Assembly (NCBI GenBank): GCA_902494685.1
Contig: CABUUE010000014.1
Coordinates: forward strand, 1-14,518
Direction: 5' to 3'
DNA from: an uncultured Collinsella sp.
GTDB lineage: Bacteria > Actinomycetota > Coriobacteriia > Coriobacteriales > Coriobacteriaceae
DNA: 14,518 bases
The notes under the pieces are model-generated. The model saw nothing but the letters and a program-made list of their open reading frames with translations. It was not told the origin of the DNA and did no database searches. Within the stretch, counting starts at the first letter, position 1, and every line of letters begins with the position of its first letter. Of the stretch, positions 13,412 through 14,518 are shown piece by piece. A program made the position numbers and the translations under genes.

Positions 13412-14347
13412 ATGATTCTGACCGTTACCATGAACCCGTCGATTGATACGCGCTATCAGCTCGACAAGCTGATCATCGACGATGTTAACCGTGTTACGCC
13501 CGAAAAGACCGCTGGCGGCAAGGGCCTCAACGTGAGCCGCGTGCTGCTGCAGTTGGGCGACGACGTGCTCGCGACCGGTCTGCTCGGCGGCCACATGGGT
13601 GCCTATATGGCCGAGCTTATGGATGCCGACGGCGTCAAGAACGACTTTGTGCCCATCGCCGGTGAGACGCGCATTTGCCTGAATATTCTGCACGAGGGTA
13701 ATCAGACCGAGCTGCTGGAGAGCGGCCCGCAGATCGCCCCGGCCGAGCTCGAGGCCTTTACGGCCAAGTTCGCCGAGCTTGCAGCGAAGGCGGACGTTGT
13801 GACGCTTTCGGGCTCGCTGCCGCGCGGCGTCGATGCCGGCTATTATGCCGAGCTCGTTAAGATCGCCGAAGAGGCGGGCGCCAAGGTGCTGCTCGACACT
13901 TCGGGTGCATCGCTGGAGGCCGCGCTGGAGTCCGACGCTAAGCCTGAGCTCGTAAAGCCCAACCTGACCGAGATTAACGGTCTGCTGGGTACGTCCTTTA
14001 CGACCGATGATGTCGATGCCCTGCGCGAGGCGCTTGCCGCCGATGACCGCTTTGCCGGTATCCCCTGGGTCGTCGTTTCGATGGGCGCTGCCGGTTCGGT
14101 GGGCTTCCATGAGGGCCGCGCGTTCCGCGCCAAGACGCCCGCGATTGCGGCTGTGAACGCGACGGGTTCCGGCGACTCGACCATCGCCGGCTTTGCGCAT
14201 GCCATTGCTGCCGGCGCCGACGACGTCACGGTGCTCAAGACCGCCAATACCTGCGGCAAGCTCAACGCCATGGATCCCAAGACCGGTCACCTGGTCATGG
14301 ACCGCTGGGATGAGATCTTCAACAACGTTGAAGTAACGGAGCTGTAG
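13412..14347 (+). CDS. lacC: Tagatose-6-phosphate kinase LacC (PfkB family)
   Basis: ATP-dependent kinase that turns tagatose-6-phosphate into tagatose-1,6-bisphosphate. The protein is 311 aa, as for known LacC. It begins MILTVTMNPSIDTRY, the usual start of the LacC/FruK/PfkB group. GGKGLNVSR (35-43) is the PfkB signature 1 region. SGSLPRGV is at 133-140. NATGSGDSTIAGF (249-261) is signature 2, with the catalytic base Asp255 and the anion hole GSG. An upstream in-frame ATG at 13370 has no family match and no good ribosome site, whereas 13412 has AGGAG 6 nt upstream. FruK (1-phosphofructokinase) is the main alternative, but the lacABX context favours LacC. The second structured element begins one base after its stop codon. 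The next step, aldolase LacD, is not in the window. Confidence 0.94.
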   Translation: MILTVTMNPSIDTRYQLDKLIIDDVNRVTPEKTAGGKGLNVSRVLLQLGDDVLATGLLGGHMGAYMAELMDADGVKNDFVPIAGETRICLNILHEGNQTELLESGPQIAPAELEAFTAKFAELAAKADVVTLSGSLPRGVDAGYYAELVKIAEEAGAKVLLDTSGASLEAALESDAKPELVKPNLTEINGLLGTSFTTDDVDALREALAADDRFAGIPWVVVSMGAAGSVGFHEGRAFRAKTPAIAAVNATGSGDSTIAGFAHAIAAGADDVTVLKTANTCGKLNAMDPKTGHLVMDRWDEIFNNVEVTEL

Positions 14348-14348
14348 A

Positions 14349-14495
14349 GTTACGCGGTTTTACCAAACCGCGTAACCGGCCGACGCTGCAAACCCGCCAG
14401 AGCGGCAATCTGCCTTTCAACTGCGGCGGCATGACCAGAAGGTCAATGCCGCCTCGTTTCAAGGCACCTTGCTCGCCCTGGCGGGTTTTCGCTCA
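14349..14495 (+). ncRNA. Structured RNA-like element, copy 2 (after lacC)
   Basis: Gap-free homologue of 12105-12251. The first hairpin (14349-14376) is identical. The outer helix pairs AAACCCGCCAG (14390-14400) with CTGGCGGGTTT (14478-14488). The middle helix TGCCT/AGGCA and the inner hairpin (14425-14453) match copy 1 in shape. It starts one base after the lacC stop. The window ends 23 bases later, so what lies downstream is unknown. Confidence 0.6.
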
Positions 14496-14518
14496 TATGA
14501 CCCAATCCGCTGTCAAGA

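Overview
This window comes from a GC-rich bacterial chromosome. It carries a lactose PTS and tagatose-6-phosphate locus whose enzymes closely resemble the lac operons of low-GC Firmicutes. GC-rich codon use, two LacI-type regulators and hairpin-forming intergenic repeats together suggest a gut Coriobacteriia member, most likely Collinsella or a close relative. That assignment is inference, because the window holds no taxonomic marker gene.

Left part (1-3996): a LacI-family regulator on the + strand (start taken as 2968) is divergent from a minus-strand pair. The pair is a GH1 6-phospho-beta-galactosidase-like enzyme (1175-2623) followed by a lactose/cellobiose-type PTS permease cut by the window start (1-998). 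Three operators of the form TGAGCACGTTAACA lie in the divergent promoter. Centre (4264-8906): a second, paralogous module has lacE (EIICB) and lacG on the minus strand, divergent from a second LacI regulator. Its operators have the form TGGCAACGTTAACA. An intrinsic terminator ends lacE-lacG, and next to it is a 150-bp tandem hairpin repeat.

Right part (9121-14347), all on the + strand: lacF (EIIA), an unrecognised membrane protein with its own terminator, then lacA, lacB, a LacX-like sugar-phosphate epimerase and lacC. Combined role: LacF and LacE import and phosphorylate lactose; LacG cleaves lactose-6-phosphate; LacAB isomerises galactose-6-phosphate to tagatose-6-phosphate; LacC phosphorylates that to the 1,6-bisphosphate. 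LacX probably balances sugar anomers. The aldolase LacD is not in the window.

The most unusual signal is a pair of about 147-nt elements (12105-12251 and 14349-14495). Each begins a few bases after a lac stop codon. They share an identical first hairpin and an almost invariant inner hairpin. The outer helix differs in sequence but keeps its pairing through several two-sided changes, as expected of a structured RNA. Other points of interest are the two operator families that share one half-site, TGTTC direct repeats upstream of three lac transcription units, and intercistronic hairpins in both minus-strand operons.
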